The notes below the pieces were generated by a model. It searched no databases. It was not told the DNA's origin and saw nothing but the letters and a program-made list of their open reading frames with translations. From NCBI GenBank assembly GCA_026987225.1, contig JALSNB010000129.1:1-12861 (forward strand): 12,861 nucleotides of DNA, written 5' to 3'. Position numbers and translations under genes: made by a program. This DNA comes from Caldisericaceae bacterium. Lineage in GTDB: Bacteria; Caldisericota; Caldisericia; Caldisericales; Caldisericaceae. Shown piece by piece: positions 1 to 7,007 of the stretch; within the stretch, counting starts at the first letter, position 1; every line of letters begins with the position of its first letter.

Positions 1-124
1 CGACAACGTTGACATGGAAGTCGAACTTATCTACCCCGTTGCATTGGAAGAAACCCAGAGATTTGCTATCCGTGAAGGCGGAAGAACAGTAGGTGCCGGA
101 GTTATCACTGAGGTGATTGAATAA
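1..124 (+). CDS. tuf: Elongation factor Tu, C-terminal end (partial)
   Basis: Only the last 40 codons are present; the reading frame begins at base 2 and ends at the TAA at 122-124. The peptide carries the typical end of EF-Tu domain 3, including [12 protein letters not shown] and [17 protein letters not shown], so the identification is firm despite the short length. EF-Tu is the cytoplasmic GTPase that carries aminoacyl-tRNA to the ribosomal A site. The GTPase domain lies upstream of the window and cannot be checked. The gene is followed after 21 nt by rpsJ with no visible terminator, which suggests that the str-type genes (usually rpsL, rpsG, fusA, tuf) run straight into the S10 set, as in many bacteria. 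Confidence 0.97.
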   Translation, partial: DNVDMEVELIYPVALEETQRFAIREGGRTVGAGVITEVIE

Positions 125-145
125 AATTTAAGGAGAGTTCAAGAT

Positions 146-454
146 ATGGAGAAGGAAAGATTAAGAATAAAGCTTAAAGCTTTTGATCACGAGATTTTGG
201 ATATCTGGGCTGCCAAAATTGCCGAAATGGCCAAAAAGAACGGGGCAAATGTGGTTGGCCCTATACCACTGCCAACGAAGCGTACTGTTTTTAACGTGCT
301 CCGTTCGCCACATGTGGATAAAGACTCTCAAGAGGAATTTGAAATTTGTGTCCATAAAAGACTTATTGAGATCAGGAATGCAACTCCTGAAATTACACAG
401 AAACTTGCCAATATGGATATTCCTCAGGGAGTTGAAGTGGAAATTAAGATTTAA
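146..454 (+). CDS. rpsJ: 30S ribosomal protein S10 (NusE)
   Basis: S10 sits in the head of the 30S subunit; in bacteria it also acts as NusE, the NusB partner in transcription antitermination and a link between ribosome and NusG. The 102-residue length is normal for the family. Conserved stretches are seen in order: LRIKLKAFDHEILD near the N-terminus, GPIPLPTKR at residues 38-46, RSPHV at 53-57 and HKRLIEI near 70-76. The ATG at 146 follows AGGAG at 131-135 with 10 nt spacing. It opens the S10 gene set, 21 nt after tuf. The stop codon at 452-454 is immediately followed by the ribosome binding site of rplC. Confidence 0.98.
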   Translation: MEKERLRIKLKAFDHEILDIWAAKIAEMAKKNGANVVGPIPLPTKRTVFNVLRSPHVDKDSQEEFEICVHKRLIEIRNATPEITQKLANMDIPQGVEVEIKI

Positions 455-455
455 T

Positions 456-460
456 GGAGG
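456..460 (+). promoter_or_regulatory. Ribosome binding site that fixes the rplC start
   Basis: GGAGG lies 5 nt before the ATG at 466. The in-frame ATG at 454 overlaps this site and the rpsJ stop, so it has no usable Shine-Dalgarno of its own; 466 is therefore preferred, giving the family-typical N-terminus MAKGILGIKVGMT. Confidence 0.85.
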
Positions 461-465
461 ATAAT

Positions 466-1071
466 ATGGCTAAGGGAATACTGGGAATAAAAGTGGGAAT
501 GACTTCCGTATATGTCGGAGACAAACTTGTTCCTGTAACTGTAATAAAGGCCGGCCCGTGCACGATCGTTGGTAAAAAAACACTCGATAAAGACGGCTAT
601 TCGGCTGTTCAGTTGGGTTTCGTGGAAGTAAAGCCGGAAAAATTGAATAAGCCGCAGGCCGGTACATTCAAAAAGAGGAACGTTCCTGCTTTTAAAATAG
701 TAAGAGAAATCAGAGATATGGATGGCGAAATAGGAGACAAAGTTACTGTGGAACTTTTCAAAGACGATAAGTTTGTAAAAGTCTCTGGCTTTTCCAAAGG
801 AAAGGGTTTTGCAGGCGTTGTTAAGAGATGGGGCTTCCACGGCTGGCCGAGGACTCACGGTTCCGAAGCGGAGAGAAGGCCTGGCTCTATCGGTGCCGGT
901 ACTTTCCCGGGAAAAGTTTTGAAGGGTAAGCATATGCCCGGACATCTTGGTGTGGATTGGACGACTGTTAGCAATCTCGAAGTTGTTAAAGTCGATCCGG
1001 AAAAGAATTTGCTCCTTGTTAAAGGCAATGTTCCTGGTGCTAAGAACGGCCTTTTGATTATAAGGGCTTAG
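466..1071 (+). CDS. rplC: 50S ribosomal protein L3
   Basis: L3 is one of the first proteins to bind 23S rRNA, and its long loop reaches the peptidyl transferase centre. The product is 201 residues, slightly short of the usual 205-210. Recognisable parts are the N-terminal GILGIKVGMT, the FSKGKGFAGVVKRWGF segment in the middle, the extended loop with THGSEAERRPGSIGAG, and KVLKGKHMPGHLG. After PGSIG the residue is Ala, where E. coli L3 has the methylated Gln150; this difference is common outside Proteobacteria. An upstream in-frame ATG at 454 would add four residues but lies on the ribosome binding site. The gene is 11 nt after rpsJ and 11 nt before rplD. Confidence 0.97.
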   Translation: MAKGILGIKVGMTSVYVGDKLVPVTVIKAGPCTIVGKKTLDKDGYSAVQLGFVEVKPEKLNKPQAGTFKKRNVPAFKIVREIRDMDGEIGDKVTVELFKDDKFVKVSGFSKGKGFAGVVKRWGFHGWPRTHGSEAERRPGSIGAGTFPGKVLKGKHMPGHLGVDWTTVSNLEVVKVDPEKNLLLVKGNVPGAKNGLLIIRA

Positions 1072-1082
1072 GAGGTTGATTT

Positions 1083-1721
1083 ATGAAGGGTACATTAATA
1101 GATATAGCAAACGATGCTACTGGTTCCATAGATCTTTCCGATAATTTTTTTGCAGTGCCTGAAAAAAAGCATCTCGTATATATGGCTGTGCGTAGGCATC
1201 TTGCCAATGCGAGAAGAGGCACTGCCGATACCCAGGAAAGAGAAGATGTTAGCTATAGCACTCGAAAAATGCGTCCTCAGAAAGGTTCCGGACGTTCAAG
1301 GCAGGGTGCGAGAACTGCTAACATCTGGAAGGGCGGAGCCGTTGTGTTCGGCCCCCATCCGAGGGATTTCAGCATAAAGATGAACAAAAAAGAGAAGAGA
1401 ACTGCAATATTTTCCGCTCTTTCTTCACGCTTTAAGGACGGAGACGTAAAGATCTTGAAAGGCTTTAAGTCTTCAGGCAAAACGAAAGAAGTGGCAAATC
1501 TGTTAAAAAAGGTTGCGGAAATTTCTAAAAAAGATTTGGGTACCACATTGCTTGTTTATGCCGAAGAGAACGGCGATGTGGAACTTGCCGCAAGAAATAT
1601 TCCTTTCTGCAAACCGCTTGAATATAAATTCCTCAATGCCTACGATCTCGTTACGTATGATTCCATACTGATCAGTGAGGAAGCAGTGAGAGGAATGGAA
1701 GGATGGTGGAAAAATGAGTAA
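1083..1721 (+). CDS. rplD: 50S ribosomal protein L4
   Basis: L4 binds 23S rRNA domain I, and its extended loop lines the peptide exit tunnel; in E. coli L4 also represses its own S10 operon. The product is 212 residues, normal for the family. Seen in order: RRGTADTQERE (residues 45-54), the tunnel loop at about 57-84 containing QKGSGRSRQG, then GGAVVFGPHPRDFS (84-97), and a Rossmann-like C-terminal half with NAYDLVTYD, typical of the NVYDLLRYD-like motif. The loop reads RKMRPQKGSGRSR rather than the frequent KPWRQKGTGRAR. AGGAGGT at 1070-1076 serves the ATG at 1083. The 3' end overlaps rplW by 8 nt, which suggests translational coupling. No L4-type operon leader is visible upstream. Confidence 0.97.
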   Translation: MKGTLIDIANDATGSIDLSDNFFAVPEKKHLVYMAVRRHLANARRGTADTQEREDVSYSTRKMRPQKGSGRSRQGARTANIWKGGAVVFGPHPRDFSIKMNKKEKRTAIFSALSSRFKDGDVKILKGFKSSGKTKEVANLLKKVAEISKKDLGTTLLVYAEENGDVELAARNIPFCKPLEYKFLNAYDLVTYDSILISEEAVRGMEGWWKNE

Positions 1722-1998
1722 GATCGAAGTACTTATAAGGCCTATCGTTACCGAAAAATCGACGATGCTCGCAGAGCAAGGGAAATACGTCTTCCTTGTC
1801 GATAAAAGAGCGAATGCTCAGGTGATAAAGGAAGCCGTTGAAGAATTTTTTTCCGTTAAGGTTAAAAAAGTTAACATAGGAAAAGTGTTCGGAAAGAAAA
1901 AGAGAATAAGATATACCTTCGAAAAGACGCCTACGTACAAAAAGGCGATTGTTACTCTTTATCCCGGATATAAAATTGACCTAATGCACCATGTATAG
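1714..1998 (+). CDS. rplW: 50S ribosomal protein L23
   Basis: L23 lies at the tunnel exit and is the docking site for trigger factor and the signal recognition particle. At 94 residues it has the usual size. The N-terminal IRPIVTEKS (residues 8-16) and GKYVFLVDKRAN (23-34) are diagnostic, followed by VEEFFSVKVKKVN, the basic loop GKKKRIRYT, and a final TPTYKKAIVTL strand. The start lies inside the end of rplD (8-nt overlap), with a GGATGG/GGTGG-like purine-rich site just upstream at about 1701-1709, so ribosomes finishing L4 probably reinitiate here. Confidence 0.97.
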   Translation: MSKIEVLIRPIVTEKSTMLAEQGKYVFLVDKRANAQVIKEAVEEFFSVKVKKVNIGKVFGKKKRIRYTFEKTPTYKKAIVTLYPGYKIDLMHHV

Positions 1999-2012
1999 AG
2001 TGGAGGTAAAAA

Positions 2013-2849
2013 ATGGCGATTAAAGTTTATAAACCGACTACCCCTGGAATTCGCGGAAGGTCCGTTGTAAAGCATTCCGAAGTGATTACAAAAAAGAAAC
2101 CGGAAAAATCACTTGTCATCGGATTGAAGAAAAAAGGCGGTAGGAATAATACCGGTAAAATCACGGTAAGGCACAGAGGCGGCGGAAACAAACGCCTATA
2201 CAGAATTATTGATTTTAAGAGGGATAAAATCGGCGTTCCCGCAAAAGTAAAAGCGATTGAATACGACCCGAACAGGTCTGCATATATTGCACTCCTTACG
2301 TATATGGACGGAGAGAAACGCTATATCTTGGCTCCTCTCGGGCTTAAAGTTGGCGACACTGTTGTCTCGGACGAAACAACAGAGGTAAAACCCGGTAATG
2401 CAATGCCGCTTAAAAACATACCTCTCGGAACGATGATTCATAATATAGAATTAACACCGGGAAAAGGCGGTACTCTCGTGAGAGCTGCCGGTGCGTCGGC
2501 TCAGTTGCTCGCAAAAGAGGGAAATTATGCACATATCAGAATGCCGTCCGGAGAAGTGAGGATGATACATCTGAATTGCCGTGCAACTATCGGCCAGATT
2601 GGTAATCTGGATCATGAAAACGTAAATCTTGGAAAGGCTGGAATTAAGAGGCACAAAGGTTTCAGGCCTACAGTGAGAGGTGCTGCAATGAACCCTGTTG
2701 ATCACCCGCATGGCGGAGGCGAAGGAAAAGCACCTGTTGGCCACCCCGGTCCTATGACTCCGTGGGGCAAACCTGCTCTTGGCTATAAAACGAGAAAGAA
2801 AAACAAGCCTTCCGATAAGTATATAATCAGAAGGAGGAACCGGAAATGA
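2013..2849 (+). CDS. rplB: 50S ribosomal protein L2
   Basis: L2 is required for joining of the subunits and for peptidyl transferase activity, and forms part of intersubunit bridge B7b. The product is 278 residues, the usual length. It shows [20 protein letters not shown] (residues 39-58), the OB-fold and SH3-like core, and the highly conserved C-terminal loop [14 protein letters not shown] at 225-238, including the His (His231 here) that corresponds to the functionally important histidine of E. coli L2. The C-terminus is strongly basic (RRRNRK). AGTGGAGGT precedes the ATG at 2013. The stop overlaps the rpsS start in an ATGA arrangement (4 nt). Confidence 0.98.
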   Translation: MAIKVYKPTTPGIRGRSVVKHSEVITKKKPEKSLVIGLKKKGGRNNTGKITVRHRGGGNKRLYRIIDFKRDKIGVPAKVKAIEYDPNRSAYIALLTYMDGEKRYILAPLGLKVGDTVVSDETTEVKPGNAMPLKNIPLGTMIHNIELTPGKGGTLVRAAGASAQLLAKEGNYAHIRMPSGEVRMIHLNCRATIGQIGNLDHENVNLGKAGIKRHKGFRPTVRGAAMNPVDHPHGGGEGKAPVGHPGPMTPWGKPALGYKTRKKNKPSDKYIIRRRNRK

Positions 2850-3121
2850 GTAAAAAGAGGATGTATGTAGATCCTAAACTTCTTGACAAGATCAGAAAAA
2901 TGAATGAAAAAGGCGAAAAGAGAGTAATAAAAGTATGGTGCAGGCGTTCTGCCATTACTGAAGAAATGGTGGGGCATACGATAGCCATACATAACGGGAA
3001 AACCCATATTCCCGTGTATATTACCAAGGATATGGTGGGGCATAGGCTTGGAGAATTTGCCCTTACAAGGACTTTTCACGGGCATAAGGTTCCCACTGCA
3101 AGAATTATTACGAAGACATAG
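2846..3121 (+). CDS. rpsS: 30S ribosomal protein S19
   Basis: S19 forms a complex with S13 in the 30S head, close to the A and P sites. The 91-residue protein is of usual length. Conserved features: a basic N-terminal segment followed by [28 protein letters not shown] (given here as two parts, [12 protein letters not shown] and [13 protein letters not shown]), [15 protein letters not shown], and the C-terminal [10 protein letters not shown] motif. The start overlaps the rplB stop by 4 nt, with AAGGAGGAA at about 2830-2838 inside rplB acting as ribosome binding site. There are 14 nt to rplV. Confidence 0.97.
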   Translation: MSKKRMYVDPKLLDKIRKMNEKGEKRVIKVWCRRSAITEEMVGHTIAIHNGKTHIPVYITKDMVGHRLGEFALTRTFHGHKVPTARIITKT

Positions 3122-3135
3122 GAGGATAATGGTCT

Positions 3136-3477
3136 ATGGAAGCTTATGCTAAATCAAAACACTTAAGGTTATCTGCTACAAAGGCACGTCTTGTTGCGGA
3201 ACTTATAAAAGGCAAAAACGTGGATGAAGCGCTTGCTATTTTGAAAGTTCTTCCTCAAAAAGCAGCACGTTTCTTTGAGAAAACTCTCACTTCAGCGGTT
3301 GCCAATGCGGAAAATAACTTCGATATGGATAGAGATGCCCTTTACGTTTATAAGGCTGTTGTGGATGCGGAAGGCCCGCTGAAAAGGCTTTATATTCGCG
3401 GTATGGGCAGGGCCGATATTCAAAGAAAGCCTGTTAGCCAGATAACAATCGTAGTAAAAGAGAAAGAGGAGGTATAG
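3136..3477 (+). CDS. rplV: 50S ribosomal protein L22
   Basis: L22 binds all domains of 23S rRNA, and its beta-hairpin lines the exit tunnel, where macrolide-resistance changes occur. The product is 113 residues. The globular part shows LRLSATKARLVAELIKGKNV (starting at residue 10) and AVANAENN (residues 54-61). The hairpin (about 79-103) reads EGPLKRLYIRGMGRAD and then IQRKPVSQI; it is one residue shorter after EGP than in E. coli L22, and has VSQI where TSHI is usual. AGGAGG at 3120-3125 stands 10 nt before the ATG at 3136. Only 1 nt separates the stop from the rpsC start. Confidence 0.97.
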   Translation: MEAYAKSKHLRLSATKARLVAELIKGKNVDEALAILKVLPQKAARFFEKTLTSAVANAENNFDMDRDALYVYKAVVDAEGPLKRLYIRGMGRADIQRKPVSQITIVVKEKEEV

Positions 3478-3478
3478 A

Positions 3479-4153
3479 GTGGGACAGAAAGTTCATCCTT
3501 ACGGATTTAGGCTCGGCATTACGAAAGATTGGCTGAGCAAATGGTATGCAGATAAGAAAAACTATTCGCGTTTTGCGCTTGAAGATTTTGCGATAAGGAA
3601 AGAAATTGAGAAGTTAGGCCCCTCTGCTGCGGTTTCTCATGTTGAAATTGTCAGGAAAGGGAGTCCGACTGCCGGTGAAGTAAGGATAATTATCCATAGC
3701 GCCCGCCCCGGAATGATTATCGGTAGGAAGGGTTCCGAAATTTCAAAACTCCAGGAAAGGTTGAAGCGGGTACTATCAAATCCGGACACGAATCTTCGCG
3801 TGGAAGTGAAAGAGGTAAAAAGGCCGGAATTGGATGCTGAACTGATCGCTCAAAACGTAATAGGAAAGATCGAGCAGAAAATATCTTACAAACGTGCCGT
3901 TAAACAGGCGATAGGCAGAGCGATGCGTGCCGGGGCGAAAGGTATTAAGATTCAGGTATCCGGTAGGCTTGACGGTGCTGAAATTGCAAGAACGGAATGG
4001 TATAGGGACGGAAGAGTTCCTCTTCAAACGATTAATGCCGATATTGATTATTCCGAGAAACCGGCTTTGATTAAATTCGGAAGAATCGGAGTAAAAGTCT
4101 GGGTGTATAAAGGAGATGCAAAGAAGCGTACGTTCTTTACGCTTGAAAAATAG
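3479..4153 (+). CDS. rpsC: 30S ribosomal protein S3
   Basis: S3 forms the mRNA entry side of the 30S subunit with S4 and S5 and contributes helicase activity. The product is 224 residues, normal length. The N-terminal MGQKVHPYGFRLGI is diagnostic. A type II KH domain has its GXXG loop at GRKG (residues 82-85), and the C-terminal domain includes RAMRAGAKGIKIQVSGRLDG and EIARTEWYRDGRVPL. Translation starts with GTG at 3479; GAGGAGGT at 3466-3473 lies 5 nt upstream, inside the end of rplV, so the two genes are likely coupled. rplP follows after 15 nt. Confidence 0.98.
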   Translation: MGQKVHPYGFRLGITKDWLSKWYADKKNYSRFALEDFAIRKEIEKLGPSAAVSHVEIVRKGSPTAGEVRIIIHSARPGMIIGRKGSEISKLQERLKRVLSNPDTNLRVEVKEVKRPELDAELIAQNVIGKIEQKISYKRAVKQAIGRAMRAGAKGIKIQVSGRLDGAEIARTEWYRDGRVPLQTINADIDYSEKPALIKFGRIGVKVWVYKGDAKKRTFFTLEK

Positions 4154-4168
4154 TGGAGGTGAATAACG

Positions 4169-4585
4169 ATGTTAATGCCAGAAAGAGTTAAATATAGAAA
4201 GCAGCACAGGGGCAGAATGAAAGGAAGAGCCAAAGGCGGAACCACGGTTGCATTCGGCGAGTACGGAATACAGGTGCTTGAACCCGCATGGATTACGGCA
4301 AGGCAGATTGAAGCGTCAAGGCTCGTTCTCATTCAGTCCGTGAGAAAAACGGGTAAACTCTGGATCAGGGTTTTTCCGGATAAACCCGTTACAAAGAAAC
4401 CTGCCGAAACAAGAATGGGAAGCGGAAAAGGCGATGTTGACCATTGGGTTGCGGTGGTAAAACCGGGCAGAGTAATTTTTGAAATCAGCGGTGTTTCGAA
4501 AGAATTGGCTCAGCACCTTGCAAAACAGGTCGGATTTAAACTTCCCGTAAAGGTGCGTCTTGTCGAGCGTGAGGAGGTTGTATAG
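4169..4585 (+). CDS. rplP: 50S ribosomal protein L16
   Basis: L16 contacts the A-site tRNA elbow and the 23S/5S rRNA interface, and is a late assembly protein. The product is 138 residues. It has the conserved start [34 protein letters not shown] (residues 37-51), [16 protein letters not shown] (65-80) and RMGSGKG at 82-88, which holds the arginine that is hydroxylated in E. coli. TGGAGGTG at about 4154-4161 serves the ATG at 4169. There is 1 nt between the stop and the rpmC start, and the rpmC ribosome binding site lies within the last codons of rplP. Confidence 0.98.
   Translation: MLMPERVKYRKQHRGRMKGRAKGGTTVAFGEYGIQVLEPAWITARQIEASRLVLIQSVRKTGKLWIRVFPDKPVTKKPAETRMGSGKGDVDHWVAVVKPGRVIFEISGVSKELAQHLAKQVGFKLPVKVRLVEREEVV
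4571..4577 (+). promoter_or_regulatory. Ribosome binding site that fixes the rpmC start
   Basis: GAGGAGG within the 3' end of rplP lies 9 nt before the ATG at 4587. A longer in-frame reading from a TTG at 4560 would run through this site and add nine residues not found in L29 proteins, so 4587 is preferred. Confidence 0.85.
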
Positions 4586-4586
4586 T

Positions 4587-4787
4587 ATGAAGGCCGAAAA
4601 AATAAGGGATTTAACGGATAAGGAAATAGAAGAGCAGCTTAAAAATTTAAGAAAGGAACTGTTTAACTTGAGATATCAACTTGCAACTCATCAGTTGAAC
4701 AATGCTGCTCGAATGAAACTTGTAAGAAAGGACATCGCACGCCTTCTTACAATTAAAAGAGAAAGAGAGTTAAATAGAGAGGTGTAG
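4587..4787 (+). CDS. rpmC: 50S ribosomal protein L29
   Basis: L29 sits near the tunnel exit beside L23 and contributes to the binding platform for chaperone and signal recognition particle. The product is 66 residues, the normal size. It is a small helical hairpin: [18 protein letters not shown] begins the first helix, [16 protein letters not shown] the central conserved part, and the second helix ends with [15 protein letters not shown]. The start at 4587 is one base beyond the rplP stop. The stop at 4785-4787 is one base before rpsQ, so three genes are packed almost end to end. Confidence 0.97.
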   Translation: MKAEKIRDLTDKEIEEQLKNLRKELFNLRYQLATHQLNNAARMKLVRKDIARLLTIKRERELNREV

Positions 4788-4788
4788 G

Positions 4789-5040
4789 ATGGCAAAAAAA
4801 GAACTCGTGGGAAAAGTTGTAAGTGCATATCAAAAAACGGTGGTTGTAAGGGTAAGCAGAAATATCCCTCACCCGCTTTATCTTAAAAGGATAAAAAGAA
4901 GCACGAAGTTTTATGCTCATGATGAAAAAATGGAAGCAAAAGTCGGAGATACCGTTCGTATCAGAGAAACACGTCCGTTGAGCAAACTGAAACGCTGGGT
5001 TGTTGTTGAGGTTCTGAATGGAGGTGAGGAGAATGCTTAG
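4789..5040 (+). CDS. rpsQ: 30S ribosomal protein S17
   Basis: S17 is a primary-binding OB-fold protein of the 30S body. The product is 83 residues. It shows [20 protein letters not shown] at the start, the basic [19 protein letters not shown] hairpin in the middle, and [20 protein letters not shown] (residues 53-72), all typical. AGAGAGGTGTAGG immediately before the ATG at 4789 supplies the ribosome binding site within rpmC. The last codons hold the rplN ribosome binding site, and the stop overlaps the rplN start by 8 nt. Confidence 0.97.
   Translation: MAKKELVGKVVSAYQKTVVVRVSRNIPHPLYLKRIKRSTKFYAHDEKMEAKVGDTVRIRETRPLSKLKRWVVVEVLNGGEENA
5020..5029 (+). promoter_or_regulatory. Ribosome binding site that fixes the rplN start
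   Basis: GGAGGTGAGG inside the end of rpsQ precedes the ATG at 5033 (GGAGG at 5020-5024, 8 nt gap). The in-frame ATG at 5018 overlaps the site and would add five residues; from 5033 the protein is 122 residues, the standard L14 length. Confidence 0.85.
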
Positions 5041-5401
5041 GCAATATTCAAGGCTTGTAGTTGCGGACAATACCGGTGCCAAAGAGATCTCCCTCATTAC
5101 GGTATTGAGAGTGGGAAAACGTAATACTGCTACCGTTGGTGATAAAATTGTTGCTACGGTAAAAAAAGCGGCACCTAACAGTGCTATTCCGAAAGGCACT
5201 GTTGTAAAAGCTGTTATAGTGAGAACCAAATATCCAGTAAAACGTGAAGACGGTAGTCTGATTCGCTTTAGCGACAATGCGGCGGTAATTATCGATGACG
5301 AAGGAAATCCTAAAGGAACAAGGGTTTTCGGGCCGGTTTCAAGAGAGCTCAGAAGAAAAGGCTATCTTAAAATTGTTTCTCTTGCACCGGAAGTTTTATA
5401 G
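5033..5401 (+). CDS. rplN: 50S ribosomal protein L14
   Basis: L14 lies at the subunit interface, taking part in bridges B5 and B8, and is the docking site for the silencing factor RsfS. The product is exactly 122 residues, the usual length. It has [17 protein letters not shown] at the start, then [38 protein letters not shown], and the end [13 protein letters not shown] plus [10 protein letters not shown], all strongly conserved. It overlaps the end of rpsQ by 8 nt and leads the spc gene set; no promoter is seen at this point, so the S10 and spc sets are probably read together. Nine nucleotides separate it from rplX. Confidence 0.98.
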   Translation: MLRQYSRLVVADNTGAKEISLITVLRVGKRNTATVGDKIVATVKKAAPNSAIPKGTVVKAVIVRTKYPVKREDGSLIRFSDNAAVIIDDEGNPKGTRVFGPVSRELRRKGYLKIVSLAPEVL

Positions 5402-5410
5402 GAGGTTTGT

Positions 5411-5758
5411 ATGAGAAAGTTAAAGATAAAGGCAAAGCCACTTGAACTGAAAAAAGGCGATACCGTAATCGTTATATCCGGAAAGGACAAAGGGCTTAAG
5501 GGTAAGATAATCAGAACTATCCCGGAAAAAGGCATGGTAGTTGTCGAAGGCGTTAACATGCAAACACATTTTTTAAGGCCTACTCAGGACATGCCTCAGG
5601 GGAAAATTACAAAAAGAGAAGGCCCTATTTATGCGAGCAAAGTTCAGCTTATTTGCCCTCATTGCCACGAGAAAACAAGGGTATCGCATAAAATACTTGA
5701 CAATGGCAAAAGCGTGCGTGTGTGCATGAATTGCCATGAAGTAATCGATAAAATTTAG
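5411..5758 (+). CDS. rplX: 50S ribosomal protein L24, zinc-ribbon form
   Basis: L24 is an assembly-initiating protein that binds the 5' end of 23S rRNA near the tunnel exit. The product is 115 residues. The KOW motif is seen at [18 protein letters not shown] (residues 16-33), followed by [14 protein letters not shown] and [13 protein letters not shown]. The C-terminal part carries two CXXC pairs, CPHC (82-85) and CMNC (105-108), expected to bind one zinc ion; this form is known in many Firmicutes and thermophiles but absent from E. coli. TAGGAGGT at 5399-5406 serves the ATG at 5411, and rplE follows after 11 nt. Confidence 0.97.
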   Translation: MRKLKIKAKPLELKKGDTVIVISGKDKGLKGKIIRTIPEKGMVVVEGVNMQTHFLRPTQDMPQGKITKREGPIYASKVQLICPHCHEKTRVSHKILDNGKSVRVCMNCHEVIDKI

Positions 5759-5766
5759 GTGAGGTG
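5757..5766 (+). promoter_or_regulatory. Ribosome binding site that fixes the rplE start
   Basis: AGGTGAGGTG precedes the ATG at 5770 (GGTGAG at 5758-5763, 6 nt gap). A GTG at 5764 is in frame but lies inside this site. An internal ATG at 5821 has no clear purine-rich site before it, so the long N-terminus seems genuine. Confidence 0.75.
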
Positions 5767-5769
5767 CGT

Positions 5770-6393
5770 ATGGCTAAAACAGTTGTCAGTAAAAAGAGCG
5801 TTTTTAAATTAGATAAGAAAATGGAAAATCTTCTCAAAGAGAAACTTCCTCCGTCACCTTTAAAGGATAAATACGAAAAGGAAGTTAAAAAGAGAATGAT
5901 GGAGAAGTTCGGCTATAAGAATATAATGGAAGTGCCAAAGGTTGTTAAGATCTCTATTAACAGAGGCGTTGGTGATGCGCACGAAGATCCGAAAGCAATG
6001 GAAAAAACAATTCAGGAATTTGTATTAATCACTCACCAGAGGCCTGTTGTTACCCGTGCGAAAAAATCGATCGCTTCCTTTAAAATAAGGGAAGGTATGC
6101 CGATAGGTTGCAGAGTGACGTTAAGAAACAACCACATGTACACGTTTATGGAAAAATTGATAAATACGGCGCTTCCGCGTATCAGAGACTTCAAAGGTCT
6201 TTCTCCGAATGCGTTCGACGGAAGGGGAAATTACACTTTTGGCATTAAAGAACAGCTTATATTCCCTGAAATCGATTACGATATGATTGACAAAGTGCGT
6301 GGTTTTAATGTAACCATTACCACTACTGCGAAAACCGATGAAGAAGCAAAGGCTCTTCTTGAGTTTTTAGGCTTCCCTTTTAGAGAAAGGTAG
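5770..6393 (+). CDS. rplE: 50S ribosomal protein L5 with N-terminal extension
   Basis: L5 belongs to the central protuberance, binds 5S rRNA, and touches the P-site tRNA and S13. The product is 207 residues, against about 179 for most bacterial L5. The normal family start aligns at LKDKYEKEV (residues 31-39); the preceding 30 residues are rich in lysine and have no counterpart in E. coli L5. The rest is canonical: [58 protein letters not shown], and the end [21 protein letters not shown]. The start is supported by a Shine-Dalgarno at 5757-5766; an alternative ATG at 5821 would still leave about 13 extra residues. rpsZ follows after 8 nt. Confidence 0.97.
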   Translation: MAKTVVSKKSVFKLDKKMENLLKEKLPPSPLKDKYEKEVKKRMMEKFGYKNIMEVPKVVKISINRGVGDAHEDPKAMEKTIQEFVLITHQRPVVTRAKKSIASFKIREGMPIGCRVTLRNNHMYTFMEKLINTALPRIRDFKGLSPNAFDGRGNYTFGIKEQLIFPEIDYDMIDKVRGFNVTITTTAKTDEEAKALLEFLGFPFRER

Positions 6394-6401
6394 GTGCATA
6401 T

Positions 6402-6587
6402 ATGGCAAGAAAGGCAATGATTGAAAAGGCAAAAAAAGAACCTAAATTTAAGGTGAGAAAACATAACAGATGCAAGATATGCGGAAGGCCGAGAGCTTAC
6501 TACAGTAAATTCGGTCTTTGCAGGCATTGCTTGCGCAAACTTGCCTTAGAAGGCAAATTGCCTGGCGTTAAAAAAGCAAGTTGGTGA
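6402..6587 (+). CDS. rpsZ: 30S ribosomal protein S14, zinc-binding type Z
   Basis: S14 binds 16S rRNA in the 30S head next to S3, S10 and S19. This is the short 61-residue form (often annotated rpsN or rpsZ). Zinc ligands are C24-X2-C27 in [13 protein letters not shown] and C40-X2-C43 in FGLCRHC; the C-terminus GVKKASW is diagnostic. It differs from the cysteine-free, approximately 100-residue S14 of E. coli. AGGTGC just before the ATG at 6402 is a modest ribosome binding site; the 8-nt gap after rplE makes coupling likely. The stop is followed directly by the rpsH ribosome binding site. Confidence 0.98.
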   Translation: MARKAMIEKAKKEPKFKVRKHNRCKICGRPRAYYSKFGLCRHCLRKLALEGKLPGVKKASW

Positions 6588-6594
6588 GGAGGAG
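6587..6594 (+). promoter_or_regulatory. Ribosome binding site that fixes the rpsH start
   Basis: AGGAGGAG lies 7 nt before the ATG at 6602. A longer frame open from a TTG at 6581 would be translated through this site; the ATG gives a 131-residue S8, the usual length. Confidence 0.85.
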
Positions 6595-6601
6595 AATATA
6601 T

Positions 6602-6997
6602 ATGGTTAATGATCCGATTTCTGATATGCTCATAAGAATCAAAAATGCGAGCAATATGAAACATAAAACCCTTATTATCCCGTATAGCAATATGGGAAAA
6701 GAATTACTCAAAATTTTTAAAAACGAGGGTTATATAGAGAATTTTGAGGAACAGGAAATTGAAGGTAAGAAAATGTTGAGGGTTTACTTGAAATACGGGC
6801 CCAATAAAGAGAGTTATATTATAGGCATTAAAAGAATCAGCAAGCCGGGAAGGCGTATTTATGTCGGTAAGGATAAACTTCCCAGAGTGCTTGACGGGCT
6901 CGGAACGGCAGTAATTTCTACACCAAAAGGCCTAATGACTGATAAGGAAGCAAGAAAAGTCGGCCAGGGCGGAGAAATTATCTGCTTTATATGGTAG
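6602..6997 (+). CDS. rpsH: 30S ribosomal protein S8
   Basis: S8 binds helix 21 of 16S rRNA and organises the 30S platform; in E. coli it also represses the spc operon by binding mRNA at the rplX-rplE junction. The product is 131 residues. Conserved features are NDPISDMLIRIKNAS at the start, IPYSNMGKELLKIFKNEGYI, ISKPGRRIYVG (about residues 80-90), and the C-terminal RNA-binding part STPKGLMTDKEARK with GGEIICFIW. I cannot identify by eye an S8-binding mRNA element at the rplX-rplE junction. Ten nucleotides separate it from rplF. Confidence 0.97.
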   Translation: MVNDPISDMLIRIKNASNMKHKTLIIPYSNMGKELLKIFKNEGYIENFEEQEIEGKKMLRVYLKYGPNKESYIIGIKRISKPGRRIYVGKDKLPRVLDGLGTAVISTPKGLMTDKEARKVGQGGEIICFIW

Positions 6998-7007
6998 GAG
7001 GTGCGGA

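Noticed and set aside
454..465. Longer L3 starting at the ATG at 454
   Set aside because: That ATG overlaps the rpsJ stop and the GGAGG used by the ATG at 466, and the extra residues MEDN are not typical of L3.
451..945. 164-codon open frame on the minus strand opposite rplC
   Set aside because: Antisense shadow of L3; no ribosome binding site pattern or protein-like features noted.
1150..1377. 75-codon open frame on the plus strand inside rplD
   Set aside because: Out-of-frame shadow within a conserved L4 gene; no ribosome binding site or family resemblance.
2883..2888. TTGACA inside rpsS as a possible -35 element
   Set aside because: No TATAAT-like sequence stands 16-18 nt downstream. 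The same applies to TTGACA at 12046-12051 in rpsM and near 5698 in rplX.
5740..5800. Possible S8-binding mRNA element at the rplX-rplE junction, as known in E. coli
   Set aside because: I could not draw a helix resembling 16S helix 21 by eye; a covariance-model search would be needed to claim it.
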